Assembly (NCBI RefSeq): GCF_000016645.1
Contig: NC_009441.1
Span: 4,216,001 to 4,280,000 of the forward strand
Source of the DNA: Flavobacterium johnsoniae UW101
GTDB taxonomy: Bacteria; Bacteroidota; Bacteroidia; Flavobacteriales; Flavobacteriaceae
Direction: 5' to 3'
Length of the DNA: 64,000 nt
Shown here piece by piece: positions 43,064 to 52,572 of the stretch (its first letter is position 1; each line of letters opens with the position of its first letter). The position numbers and the translations under genes were made by a program. The notes beneath the pieces were generated by a model that was not told the DNA's origin, made no database searches, and saw nothing but the letters and a program-made list of their open reading frames with translations.

Positions 43064-44245
43064 ATGACAAGGGCAATTGTACACATTGACATGAACACGT
43101 TTTTCGTTTCCTGCGAAAGACTAACCAATTCTGAACTTAACGGGATTCCTCTGATTATCGGCGGAGGAGAAAGGGGCGTGGTGGCTTCGTGTTCCTACGA
43201 GGCCAGAAAATTCGGCGTGCGGTCCGCCATGCCCATTCACATGGCCATGAAATTGTGCCCGCAGGCCAAAATAATGAAAGGCGACATGGAACTTTATTCC
43301 AGGCTCTCCCACGACATTACCGAGATAATCCAGGAAAAAGCGCCCGTGGTAGAAAAGGCAAGTATTGACGAGTTTTATCTCGACATCACCGGAATGGACA
43401 AATTTTACGGCAGCTACAAATGGACCGATGAGCTGGCGCAGCGCATCACAAAAGAAACAGGCCTACCCCTCACCTTTGCACTTTCAATAAACAAGACGGT
43501 ATCCAAAATAGGAACAGGTGAAGGAAAGCAGAAACAGAATCTTGAAATTCCCGAACATCTGGTGCAGTCTTTTTTAAATCCGCTCTCGATTAGAAAAATC
43601 CCTATGGTCGGCCAGAAAACCTTTGAGCTTCTTTCCCGCATCGGCATCCGCACCATCCAGACACTGTCTGAAATGCCAGCCGAATCACTCCAGCAGATGA
43701 TCGGCAAAAACGGCACGGAACTCTGGAAAAAAGCCAATGGAATTGACAACAATCCTGTAGAGCCCTACACGGAAAGAAAATCAATTTCAACCGAACATAC
43801 CTTCTCACAGGACACCATTGATGTATTGAAGCTGAACAGGATCCTTCAGGGCATGGTGGAGAAACTGGCCTATCAGCTCCGCGAGGAAGAGTGGCTCACC
43901 TCAACGGTGACCGTCAAAATAAGGTACGCCAATTTTGATACCGAAACCAAGCAGTCCCGTGTGCCTTACACCTCAGCGGATCATATTCTGACCCAGACCG
44001 TGACGGATCTCTTTGCCAAACTCTACCAGCGCCGCATGAGACTGCGCCTTATCGGTGTGCGATTCAGCGGCCTTGTCAGGGGAACCTATCAAATCGACCT
44101 GTTCAATGACACCGAAGAAATGCTCGCGCTCTATCAGGCCATGGACAGGATGAAGACCCGTTACGGATTTGATGCCGTGATGCGATGCGCCGGCGCATCT
44201 TTCAAACCCAATAATAAAGACGAAATTTTAAAACGCAAAAAATAA
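43064..44245 (+). CDS. dinB: Y-family DNA polymerase (DinB/ImuB-type)
   Basis: A 393-aa polymerase. Asp9 in IVHIDMNTFF and Asp102/Glu103 in KASIDEFYLDITG are the catalytic acids; SYEARKFGVRSAMP, the helix-hairpin-helix part and a little-finger domain follow. All catalytic residues are kept, so it should be active in translesion synthesis. Start MTRAIVHI at 43064 is set by the family's N-terminus. It is 3 bp before the DnaE2-type gene, the standard mutasome pairing. Confidence 0.9.
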   Translation: MTRAIVHIDMNTFFVSCERLTNSELNGIPLIIGGGERGVVASCSYEARKFGVRSAMPIHMAMKLCPQAKIMKGDMELYSRLSHDITEIIQEKAPVVEKASIDEFYLDITGMDKFYGSYKWTDELAQRITKETGLPLTFALSINKTVSKIGTGEGKQKQNLEIPEHLVQSFLNPLSIRKIPMVGQKTFELLSRIGIRTIQTLSEMPAESLQQMIGKNGTELWKKANGIDNNPVEPYTERKSISTEHTFSQDTIDVLKLNRILQGMVEKLAYQLREEEWLTSTVTVKIRYANFDTETKQSRVPYTSADHILTQTVTDLFAKLYQRRMRLRLIGVRFSGLVRGTYQIDLFNDTEEMLALYQAMDRMKTRYGFDAVMRCAGASFKPNNKDEILKRKK

Positions 44246-44248
44246 ATC

Positions 44249-47200
44249 ATGTACCTCAACTGCCACTCTTTTCATTCCCTGCGCTACGGCACCATTCCGC
44301 TGGATGATCTGATCAGGCAGACAGCCGATTGCGGTGTCACGGCGGCAGCTTTGACCGATATCAATACCGTGACGGGGATTTATGACTTCATAAAAGGCTG
44401 TGAAGCCTCGGGCATAAAACCTCTTGTCGGGATAGAATTCCGCTGCAGGCATAAATTTCGTTATATCGGGCTGGCCAAAAATGCCGCGGGGCTTGCCCAG
44501 ATGAACCGCTTTCTGACCGATCATAATTTCACCGGTGCGCCGCTTCCGGAAAAAGCTCCTGCTTTTGAATCGGTTTATTTTATCTATGCTCTGGAAAATG
44601 CACCGGCGCAGCTCGGTGATAATGAATTTATCGGCATCAGGCCTGACCAGCTCTCAAGGCTTTATATGCCAGAGCTAAAAAAGAAGATTTCAAAAATGGT
44701 TATCCTGCGACCGGTGGTATTCCGCACCAAAAGGGAATACAACCTGCACAGGATCCTACGCGCCGTTGACCTCAATGAGCTTCTGTCTAAACTCGGGTCT
44801 GAGGACTGCTGCCAAAAATCCGACATGATGATTCCCGAAACCGAACTTACAGATTTATATAAAGACTATCCGCTGATCATCCAGAATACACGGTACATTA
44901 TCGAACACTGCAATTTCCAGTATGATTTCGAGAGCCCTAAAAACAAAAAGCATTACACCAAGAATAAAGCCGGGGACATTGCCCTTTTGACCACCCTTGC
45001 AGAAGAAGGTCTGGTATGGCGGTACGGGCGCCATAATCCCGAAGCAAAGGCACGCGTGGAGAAAGAGCTCAAAGTGATCAATGACCTTGAATTCTGCGGC
45101 TATTTCCTCATTACATGGGATATCATTCGCTACAGCAACAGCAGGGGTTTTCTGCATATCGGAAGGGGCTCTGGAGCCAACAGCATCATTGCCTACTGTC
45201 TGGGAATAACCGATATCTGCCCTTTGGAGCTTGACTTGTATTTCGAACGCTTTCTGAACGAAAACCGCAAAAGCCCTCCCGATTTTGACATCGACTGGTC
45301 GTGGAAAGAACGTGATGTGATCCTGAAATACATATTCGACCGCTACGGCTATGAGAATGTGGCATTCTGCGGGACAAATGTTGAGTTTAAATACCGCTCC
45401 ATTTTCCGTGAAGTAGGCAAGGTTTTCGGCCTGCCGAAAGATGAGCTTGATCTGCTGGCAAAAAATCCCATGAAGCTTCACCAGACCAACTCGATAGTGA
45501 GTCTGGTGCAGCAGTACGGCATGATGCTCGAGAAATATCCCAACATGCGAAGCATGCACTCCTGCGGGATTCTGATCTCCGAAGAGCCGCTGACCAATTA
45601 CACCCCGCTGGAAATGCCTCCAAAAGGATTTCCGATCGTGCTCTTTGACATGCATACGGCAGAGGATATCGGTTTTGACAAATTTGATATCCTGAGCCAG
45701 CGCGGAATCGGGCATATTGATGATACCGTAAAAATAATTGAGCAGAACAGAGGTATTCGAATCAATATCCGCGACACGAGATTGTCAAAAAACGAGCAGT
45801 CCGCAAACGTGTATCTTGCCCAAGGCAGGACAATCGGGTGTTTCTATATCGAAAGCCCCGCCATGCGCGGACTGCTTCGCCGCCTGAAATGCGACAATTA
45901 TAAAACCCTTGTGGCCGCCTCTTCCATCATACGCCCCGGAGTGGCGCAGTCGGGAATGATGAAGGAATATATTTTCCGCCACAATAACCCTTCAAAATTT
46001 GAGTATTTCCATCCGGTCTTTGAAAAGGAACTCGGGGAAACCTACGGGATTATGGTGTATCAGGAGGACGTAATCAAAATTGCCCTACATTATGGCGGGC
46101 TGTCAGCTGCAGATGGAGATATCCTCAGACGTGCCATGTCAGGCAAGGGACGCTCCAAAGCCGCTCTTCAGAAAGTAAAGGACGATTTTTTTGTTGCCGC
46201 CTCTGCAAAAGGGCATCCCGAGGAGCTGAGCCGTGAAATCTACCGGCAGATCGAATCCTTTGCTGGCTACTCGTTCTGCAAGGCGCACTCTGCATCCTAC
46301 GCCGTGGAAAGCTACCAGAGCCTTTACCTGAAGGTGCACTACCCTGTTGAATTTATGGTAGCCGTAATCAATAATCAGGGCGGCTTCTACCGCACTGAAA
46401 TATATGTTCACGAAGCCAGAATGGCCGGCGCTGTCATACACACCCCTTGTGTGAATAAAAGCCAATATGAGACTTCATTATATGGCACTGATATCTATCT
46501 GGGTTTTATGCACCTGCAGGGCCTGGATTCCAAACTCTCCCAGTTTATCGCCTATGAACGCGATAGAAACGGCATTTATAAATCGCTGGAGGATTTCATA
46601 AACAGGGTGCCGATGGGCATCGAGAATGTAAAGGTGCTAATTTTCATAGGAGCTTTCCGTTTTACGGGAAAAACCAAAAACCAGCTGCTGGTGCAGGTAA
46701 GTCTTCTGATGAATAATTTCAAGCCCGAAAACCGCGGGCTTATGCTCATTGAGCAGCCGGCAAAGGAATTTAAGCTGCCAGTTCTGGAGCGCTCGGTATT
46801 TGAGGATGCCTTTGATGAAATCGAACTTTTGAATTTTCCCATATCCTGCACCGTTTTTGATCTGCTGCAGACCAGACACCGTGGGGATGTGATGGTGCGT
46901 GATCTTCTGAAATACCATAAAAAGCAAGTCCGCATGCTGGCCTACCTGATCTCGACCAAACAGGTGCCGACAAAAAGGGGAAATATGTATTTCGGAACAT
47001 GGATCGACCATGAAGGAGCCTATTTTGATACGGCGCATTTCCCTGACAGTCTTGTAAATAATCCTTTTCAGGGAGGCGGCTGCTACCTGCTTTTGGGAAC
47101 CGTGGAAATTGACTATCATTTTCCTACCATCACCATTTCAAGGATGGCGAAAATGCCTTTTATTCCCGATCCGAGATATTCGGACTCGGACAAGAGGTAT

Positions 47201-47302
47201 ACCACACAGCACAATATCAAACAGGATGTCAGCAGCACCCACCGCCAGCCTTATCCGCAGGAGCATGAAATCAATCTGCCGCGCCACAGAATGAAATTCT
47301 GA
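44249..47302 (+). CDS. dnaE2: error-prone DNA polymerase III alpha subunit (DnaE2-type)
   Basis: A 1017-aa protein with an N-terminal PHP domain (YLNCHSFHSLRYGTIPLDDL, ALTDIN), the C-family polymerase core with GRGSGANSIIAYCLG (about 306-320) and catalytic Asp residues in PDFDIDW (345-350), the KAHSASYAV segment and an OB-fold-like C-terminus. It works with the preceding Y-family polymerase in damage-induced mutagenesis. GC content appears higher than in the flanking defence genes, suggesting a distinct origin. Confidence 0.9.
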   Translation: MYLNCHSFHSLRYGTIPLDDLIRQTADCGVTAAALTDINTVTGIYDFIKGCEASGIKPLVGIEFRCRHKFRYIGLAKNAAGLAQMNRFLTDHNFTGAPLPEKAPAFESVYFIYALENAPAQLGDNEFIGIRPDQLSRLYMPELKKKISKMVILRPVVFRTKREYNLHRILRAVDLNELLSKLGSEDCCQKSDMMIPETELTDLYKDYPLIIQNTRYIIEHCNFQYDFESPKNKKHYTKNKAGDIALLTTLAEEGLVWRYGRHNPEAKARVEKELKVINDLEFCGYFLITWDIIRYSNSRGFLHIGRGSGANSIIAYCLGITDICPLELDLYFERFLNENRKSPPDFDIDWSWKERDVILKYIFDRYGYENVAFCGTNVEFKYRSIFREVGKVFGLPKDELDLLAKNPMKLHQTNSIVSLVQQYGMMLEKYPNMRSMHSCGILISEEPLTNYTPLEMPPKGFPIVLFDMHTAEDIGFDKFDILSQRGIGHIDDTVKIIEQNRGIRINIRDTRLSKNEQSANVYLAQGRTIGCFYIESPAMRGLLRRLKCDNYKTLVAASSIIRPGVAQSGMMKEYIFRHNNPSKFEYFHPVFEKELGETYGIMVYQEDVIKIALHYGGLSAADGDILRRAMSGKGRSKAALQKVKDDFFVAASAKGHPEELSREIYRQIESFAGYSFCKAHSASYAVESYQSLYLKVHYPVEFMVAVINNQGGFYRTEIYVHEARMAGAVIHTPCVNKSQYETSLYGTDIYLGFMHLQGLDSKLSQFIAYERDRNGIYKSLEDFINRVPMGIENVKVLIFIGAFRFTGKTKNQLLVQVSLLMNNFKPENRGLMLIEQPAKEFKLPVLERSVFEDAFDEIELLNFPISCTVFDLLQTRHRGDVMVRDLLKYHKKQVRMLAYLISTKQVPTKRGNMYFGTWIDHEGAYFDTAHFPDSLVNNPFQGGGCYLLLGTVEIDYHFPTITISRMAKMPFIPDPRYSDSDKRYTTQHNIKQDVSSTHRQPYPQEHEINLPRHRMKF

Positions 47303-47332
47303 TTTTTTTTTATGTAAAGTCCTAAGAATGAA

Positions 47333-47485
47333 TTAAATTTGATAGAGAAGTAAAAAAAGAGAAAGAAAAATAAGCATGCAGCACAGCAGTTTTCTGCTGT
47401 TTCTTTTCCAAAGAAGCTTTTTTCGTCGCTCATTTTCTTTTATAAGCCTTTCAATACGCTTGATATCTATTGGGCAGGTTTCCAT
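47333..47485 (-). CDS. possible small membrane protein
   Basis: A 50-aa frame: a charged N-terminal helix (METCPIDIKRIERLIKENER) followed by a hydrophobic C-terminal segment (LLCCMLIFLSFFLLLYQI), a tail-anchored look. TAAGTTTG (47500-47507, minus) could be its promoter box but would leave a very short leader. It occupies most of the gap between dnaE2 and the SRAP gene. The remainder (47486-47591) holds a palindrome GCCCTT AA AAGGGC (47529-47542). Evidence is thin. Confidence 0.35.
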   Translation of the reverse strand: METCPIDIKRIERLIKENERRKKLLWKRNSRKLLCCMLIFLSLFLLLYQI

Positions 47486-47591
47486 AAGATGAGTTTTACC
47501 AAACTTAAGCGCAAAGAAAAATACAAGAGCCCTTAAAAGGGCAAATTTGTGTCAGGATAAGACATTATTAACAGCCTTAAAACGGAAAATT

Positions 47592-48218
47592 ATGTGTTAT
47601 TACACCCAGCAGAATGCCTCGATAGAAGACCTAAAAAGACGATTTAATGCGGAACTCGACAACGAGGAGACCTATCTGCAGTCGGATTTTATAAACGGTT
47701 TTTCCCATCCCAACATCCCTGTTATACTCAATTCCTCTCCGCACCTTATCACGACGGATTACACTTGGGGGCTTCTGCCTTCGTGGGCAAAAGACATTGA
47801 GTTTAGAAAAAATACGCTCAACGCCCGAATCGAATCCATCGACGAGAAAGCATCGTTCAAAAATATAACACATAACCGCTGCCTAATAATCGCTTCAGCT
47901 TATTACGAATGGCATTGGAATGACGAAAAAGGAAAAAACAAAGACAAATATCAGATCAATTCGCAGGATGATGAAATCTTCACTTTTGCAGGCTTGTATT
48001 CCACGTGGACGGATCCGGTAACCGATGAGATTAAAAACACCTACACCATGGTGACCACCAAGGCCAATAAGATAATGGACTTCGTGCACAACCACAAGCA
48101 CAGGATGCCAATCATGCTGAAAAAACAGGATGAAACTGCTTGGCTGGACCAGTCGGTTAAAATAGAAGACTTTGCCTTTCCCTATGAAGGGAACCTTATC
48201 GCATTTCAAACTAAATAA
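47592..48218 (+). CDS. SRAP (SOS response-associated peptidase) family protein
   Basis: A 208-aa protein of the YedK/HMCES family. Cys2 right after the start Met, Asn77 (in TLNARIES), Glu106 (in YYEWHW) and His170 (in HKHRMPIML) make up the active site that forms a thiazolidine crosslink with abasic sites in single-stranded DNA. The start at 47592 is fixed by the need for Cys2. It is downstream of the two polymerases, so it belongs to the same damage-response cassette. Confidence 0.92.
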   Translation: MCYYTQQNASIEDLKRRFNAELDNEETYLQSDFINGFSHPNIPVILNSSPHLITTDYTWGLLPSWAKDIEFRKNTLNARIESIDEKASFKNITHNRCLIIASAYYEWHWNDEKGKNKDKYQINSQDDEIFTFAGLYSTWTDPVTDEIKNTYTMVTTKANKIMDFVHNHKHRMPIMLKKQDETAWLDQSVKIEDFAFPYEGNLIAFQTK

Positions 48219-48229
48219 AATATCGTATT

Positions 48230-48676
48230 ATGGGCAATAAAGTATTTTCTGCAGATCATTTTGTTAAATTCTTTCTGGATGAACTCTATTCCAAAACACA
48301 TTTCAAATATGAACACAACCCGGAAGTTATGGGGTTCTTTGAAGAAGATGATCCATATACAGACCATATCATGTCTGCTCAGGAACATCTCAAAGAATTT
48401 ATTTTATCCTCTGTCAAGGATAACTCAGAGAATTTAACACCGGAAGATATTCAAAAACTATATGAGAAAAAAATGGAAGAAGTTTTTGATATTGTGCTGC
48501 CTGAAATCGAAAAATACATAAAAGACAAAGTTACTGTTGATGTAATTTGGCCAGATTCCATCAGATTAATTGACGATGGCAATGGCGGATTTAGATATTT
48601 TCAGCCGGGAATTGATGACCCCGCTCTTCTGGGCAGTTCAGATAATAGTACTGATATTGACCATGACCAGGAATAG
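48230..48676 (+). CDS. hypothetical protein at the right of the mutasome cassette
   Basis: A 148-aa acidic helical protein (FFLDELYSKTHFKYEHNPEVMGFFEEDD; a middle coiled-coil part; a C-terminus rich in D and S). No known motif. It is 11 bp after the SRAP gene on the same strand, so it is probably in the same transcript and may be linked to the DNA-damage response or be the first gene of the defence island. Confidence 0.55.
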   Translation: MGNKVFSADHFVKFFLDELYSKTHFKYEHNPEVMGFFEEDDPYTDHIMSAQEHLKEFILSSVKDNSENLTPEDIQKLYEKKMEEVFDIVLPEIEKYIKDKVTVDVIWPDSIRLIDDGNGGFRYFQPGIDDPALLGSSDNSTDIDHDQE

Positions 48677-48735
48677 TCACAGATAAATCAAAATGTCTTT
48701 CCCATCGGATTGAAGTTTAATTCCATCGGATTTTT

Positions 48736-49038
48736 CTATTGCTTCGAACAAATATGATCAACCTGTTTTTCAGAAAGCATGTCATAATCTATTGGAAATT
48801 CCGTATCAAAATAAAACTCAAAATAACAGTTCTGCTCATTGACTTGCGCCATATCTTCCTCCAAATAATCTTCACAGTGGTCTATCTCAAATCCAAAATA
48901 TTCTACCATTGCAGCACCTGTGTTGATCAGGGATGTAACAAAATCTATACAAACCTCATTTGGAATGGGTGCTCTGGCAGTAGATAATGTAAGTGTGTGG
49001 CTGTACATACTGCATTTTTCTACTAAATTTACAATCAT
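48736..49038 (-). CDS. small hypothetical protein
   Basis: A 100-aa acidic protein with no signal peptide and no motif I can identify (FEIDHCEDYLEEDMAQVNEQNCYFEFYFDTEFP). It is convergent with the 148-aa gene across 59 bp. The start may be Met11 instead. Probably a real small gene. Confidence 0.45.
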   Translation of the reverse strand: MIVNLVEKCSMYSHTLTLSTARAPIPNEVCIDFVTSLINTGAAMVEYFGFEIDHCEDYLEEDMAQVNEQNCYFEFYFDTEFPIDYDMLSEKQVDHICSKQ

Positions 49039-49121
49039 ATCACAAATCGCAGTAATTCAATTAATTATCAAACTAAAGCAAAGTATTTGCAATTTAAACG
49101 AAGTTCACATTTGACTAAACC

Positions 49122-49829
49122 TTAATTGTCAATGGAAAGTATTTGATAAATTTTTGTGCCGATACTTGTTCTGTAAATTAAAGTTTCTCCTCCCTTGACA
49201 ACATATTTCTCGCTGGATTTCCAATCATCCTGATCTTCAACACTAACAGAGTTTGATTCTGCTGAACATAATCCGGCATTTATAAGAAAATTATCTAGTT
49301 CCTCTAGACCAATTCCATTAGTTCCGTTTTGACCATAGGCATTATCAGGCAGTTTCAAAAACTCTTCAAGGTCATAGAAATCAATCCTATTGATTATCAT
49401 TGATGCTTTACAAAATTCCTGATAAGAAAGTTTCTCCTCAATAAAAGCAACAAAAAGTTTTGCTATTAAGGCAGAGGAAACATGATCGTGAGCATTGTTA
49501 ATTATATGCAGCAATTTACTGCCAACCGATTGTCCATATTTTTTGCTTGAATTAATTCTCAAAACAGCATCTTTCCTTACTTCCATATCAACCTCTGATA
49601 ATCCCTTAAGAAACGATAGCAGTTTTTTGGTAAACAAATAATTTTGAACTGAAAGTATCGTTTTTCCGGCTCCAATTATAGCTCCAATAACTGGTAGATC
49701 TTTTAAGATTCCTTCAACTCCTGAATGCTGATCCAATACCGCTTCTAAAACCTCCGTTGACACCTTACTTAAGTCAGATTCCAACAAAGTCTTTCCTAAT
49801 GAATTTTCAAACTCATTCTCCTTATCCAT
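49122..49829 (-). CDS. 235-aa partner of the Mrr-like nuclease, putative membrane-active effector
   Basis: A helical protein with a glycine-rich hydrophobic segment at about 43-73 (DLPVIGAIIGAGKTILSVQNYLFTKKLLSFL), with the look of a membrane-inserting helix pair rather than a normal anchor, and a basic-acidic helical rest. I do not recognise the family, though similar short proteins occur in defence islands. It is 70 bp downstream of the Mrr-like nuclease gene on the same strand, so the two form a probable two-gene unit. Confidence 0.5.
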   Translation of the reverse strand: MDKENEFENSLGKTLLESDLSKVSTEVLEAVLDQHSGVEGILKDLPVIGAIIGAGKTILSVQNYLFTKKLLSFLKGLSEVDMEVRKDAVLRINSSKKYGQSVGSKLLHIINNAHDHVSSALIAKLFVAFIEEKLSYQEFCKASMIINRIDFYDLEEFLKLPDNAYGQNGTNGIGLEELDNFLINAGLCSAESNSVSVEDQDDWKSSEKYVVKGGETLIYRTSIGTKIYQILSIDN

Positions 49830-49899
49830 ATTTTTACAATTGGTAAATTAATGTACTTAACAGATCCTCCTTTAAATACATAAAATATTAAACGTCAGT

Positions 49900-51306
49900 C
49901 TAATTGAGCTTCTGAACTTTTTCGAATAATTCTCTAAGTTCTTCTTCCGACTCACCCAATCCTCCATTACCCAAAATAATTGTAGGATTGGTAGGCATTA
50001 TTTTTTGAATTTCCGACTCTATATAATCTAGTATAGGCTTAACGATTTTCATGTCTTCTTTAAAACGGGTATCCATCTCATCCACAGAATTAAAATCGCA
50101 ATACAGAAATTTAGCTAAATTTATTTTCATTTCCAACAGTTCTCCTTCTCCATAAAAGGAAGAATAATCACCATTTAAAACCATTTGACCAATTTTCAAA
50201 GCATCGTTTTTGTGGTCTTCAATTGATTCTTTTAAATCTGCTACTGCACCTTCGGTAAGCAGGTCTTTTAAAAAACCTAATTCACTTCTGCTGTAAATTG
50301 CTGCAAACTTATTGAACAGATATGGATTTAGTATGGATTTAGTAAATGGGGAAACATCAGTCTTTCCTGAAATAAAGAGTAAAATGTATTTATTTATTTC
50401 TTCACCTAAATATTCTACAAAATGTTTAGAAAATTCAGACCTGATTACGGTTAACTTATTAATTAGCTCTGCATCTCTCGTAATCCTTTTATAAAAACCT
50501 AAATCATATCCGTAGACATCAAACAAACCAAAATACATTCTTTTTTCTTTTGGGATATGCTGAAGCTTAACACGTAACTTTTCTAAATCTTGATCATTTT
50601 TAAAACCAGTAAATTCAGCAAGTACCGTTCTAAGCATATCTTCACTCGCAACTTTTTCAACTTCGAAAAACATAGCTAAGATATCTTTGCTATTTTTTAG
50701 TTTCTGATCCAGATCATGCCCGGTAATTGGCTCTATTTTTATTTTACTGAGAATTGAAATAAGATCATCAAAAATATTCTCATATTTTAGATGTTTTAAT
50801 GATTCATTGTCAGCTAATACTTCTTCCGTCCAAGGCTTTAACAATACCTCATCTATTGCATCTTTATTATAATCAGTTAAAAACTTGGTCGCCGGTTCAT
50901 TAAATCCTTTTAGTGCGACAAAATAATATGTGAAGTCTTCTAAGTCAGTAATTAAACTTTTATCCTTTATAGCATGAATTGCAAACTTTATAATTTCTCT
51001 ACCAAGTCCCGGCTTGGTTATTAATCCTTCATATCTTTTACATTGTAATATCCCAACATTCTTTGATTTGAATTGAAGCAATAAATCCCTTCCACGATCA
51101 CTGCCTCCCTTCATAAGTAAGACCGAATCAATTTTATTCTTGTAGATCCCATTTTCGATATCTTTTTTAAAAATAAAATATGATAGCAGTTCAAATTCTC
51201 TGGCTCCTAAATATTCTAGTGGGTAATTTTTACCGCTAAATGCAGGAAATTTTCCAGCAATATTATCTAATTCAACTTTTACTTCGACGTCACTTATAAT
51301 ATCCAT
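49900..51306 (-). CDS. Mrr-like PD-(D/E)xK nuclease protein, putative defence sensor
   Basis: A 468-aa protein. The N-terminus (about 30-100) is an Mrr-type restriction nuclease domain: LGAREFELLSYFIF, GGSDRGRDLLL (Asp70, Asp74) and GILQCKRYEG (Gln88-Cys89-Lys90), the D ... QxK signature. The remaining 360 residues are helical and may be a sensor or oligomerisation part. No ATPase motif is seen. Divergent from the HamAB-like pair. With the 235-aa gene it may be a compact nuclease-effector system. Confidence 0.65.
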   Translation of the reverse strand: MDIISDVEVKVELDNIAGKFPAFSGKNYPLEYLGAREFELLSYFIFKKDIENGIYKNKIDSVLLMKGGSDRGRDLLLQFKSKNVGILQCKRYEGLITKPGLGREIIKFAIHAIKDKSLITDLEDFTYYFVALKGFNEPATKFLTDYNKDAIDEVLLKPWTEEVLADNESLKHLKYENIFDDLISILSKIKIEPITGHDLDQKLKNSKDILAMFFEVEKVASEDMLRTVLAEFTGFKNDQDLEKLRVKLQHIPKEKRMYFGLFDVYGYDLGFYKRITRDAELINKLTVIRSEFSKHFVEYLGEEINKYILLFISGKTDVSPFTKSILNPYLFNKFAAIYSRSELGFLKDLLTEGAVADLKESIEDHKNDALKIGQMVLNGDYSSFYGEGELLEMKINLAKFLYCDFNSVDEMDTRFKEDMKIVKPILDYIESEIQKIMPTNPTIILGNGGLGESEEELRELFEKVQKLN

Positions 51307-51535
51307 TTACAGAGAAAATTTGATTTCAATCAAAAATATGAATTTACATTCAAAGATAGATCTGTTATAATGAAATAATAAAAAAACATTATTAATTCGA
51401 AAAAATATAGCCAAGATAGTGCATACAGTAAACAGCAGACATATTGTAGATTGTTCCCCTACCACAATCTGAGCAAACAATTGGCTATTACTTCTACTTT
51501 CCCTTTTTTTTCTATAGCGGAACATCTGATTTCTT

Positions 51536-51731
51536 ATGACGAATTAAGATAAATAGTCTTGTTTGTCTGTTCTTTTAGAAACAATGTCGGGAATAGAACC
51601 AGACTCACAAGTCTTTTATCATTGACAAATGAGAATATAATTCAGAAGAAAAATGACTTCGCAAGTAAATTCCGTCTTCTATTTCAGCAAAAATCAAATA
51701 AAAATTACAGTTTGTGCAACTAATTCGTCAT
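51536..51731. repeat. inverted repeat pair between two defence units
   Basis: ATGACGAATTA at 51536-51546 is matched exactly by TAATTCGTCAT at 51721-51731. The 174 bp between are AT-rich and without a gene. They could be the ends of a small insertion element or two sites of a regulator acting on the divergent genes. The rest of 51307-51779 shows only weak short frames. Confidence 0.4.
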
Positions 51732-51779
51732 CAATATCTAAATAAATAATTAACTTTCTCACAGTAAATTTCATACACT

Positions 51780-52571
51780 ATGCCATACAACTATTCAAGA
51801 ACTAACCATAATCCATTATTATACGAGATTGAGCTTACGGTAAATGATCGTAAACTACTTGCATCGCATGTTGGATTATTATTATTAGGAAAACATAGCC
51901 ATGTCGCAACTATCCTTGCAGCTAAACATCGAAATGTATCCGCTTCTACCGATCAAATGATAAATCGCGCACAAAGACAACTGGTTGTTAAAACAGATGT
52001 TGAAAGATGGAAACGTGACGGATGGCTTTTCCAAATGATGACTTGGATATCATTACGTGTGGAACAACACGGTCAAAAACTGATGTTACAGGCCCCTCAT
52101 ACTAACCCCGCACAGCACGGAATAGATGGATTGGGCTTAATATTAACTACGGCTAATACAGTTCAAAATTTAATAATTTCAGAAGATAAATATACTGAAA
52201 ACCCACGCACCACATTGAAAAATGATGTTTGGCCGGAATTTAATTTATTTGAAACAGGTGAATTCGATAGCCATTTAGTCACCCAGATAACGGTACTTCT
52301 TAGCAATTTGAGTGAAGCCGAAATTGACAGGATTATTGAAAACGATATCTATAATATTTCGAATCGAATCTATAGAGCTGGTATAACTCCTAAATCGTCC
52401 CATTCAAATGCGAAGAAAAGAAAAAGACTTTTCAAAGGTTACGACAAATGTGTATCTGGAACAAATCACAATAGAAGACAAGCATTAACATTCAGTCAAC
52501 CTGATATAAGGACATGGATGGATGATTTTTCCGCCGAGATTTATGCATATTTAGAAACACAAAGACCATAA
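51780..52571 (+). CDS. hamA: HamA-like nuclease (DUF1837-type)
   Basis: A 263-aa protein. The core (about 112-140) reads HGIDGLGLILTT...LIISEDKYTENPRT, with Asp116 and Glu135-x-Lys137 as a PD-(D/E)xK signature like that of DUF1837/HamA proteins. The N-terminal 100 residues are helical and the C-terminus is basic. It stands 1 bp before the helicase gene. In Hachiman defence HamA is a DNA nuclease released by the HamB helicase; the same is inferred here. Confidence 0.6.
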   Translation: MPYNYSRTNHNPLLYEIELTVNDRKLLASHVGLLLLGKHSHVATILAAKHRNVSASTDQMINRAQRQLVVKTDVERWKRDGWLFQMMTWISLRVEQHGQKLMLQAPHTNPAQHGIDGLGLILTTANTVQNLIISEDKYTENPRTTLKNDVWPEFNLFETGEFDSHLVTQITVLLSNLSEAEIDRIIENDIYNISNRIYRAGITPKSSHSNAKKRKRLFKGYDKCVSGTNHNRRQALTFSQPDIRTWMDDFSAEIYAYLETQRP

Positions 52572-52572
52572 G

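Noticed and set aside
42889..43128. 79-codon minus-strand frame upstream of dinB
   Set aside because: Overlaps the promoter and first codons of the Y-family polymerase and has no coding look.
44855..45715. 286-codon open frame on the minus strand inside dnaE2
   Set aside because: It lies wholly opposite a conserved polymerase gene and its product is of low-complexity, histidine-rich shadow composition.
51307..51525. 72-codon minus-strand frame ahead of the Mrr-like gene
   Set aside because: Hydrophobic random-like composition and the space is needed for divergent promoters.
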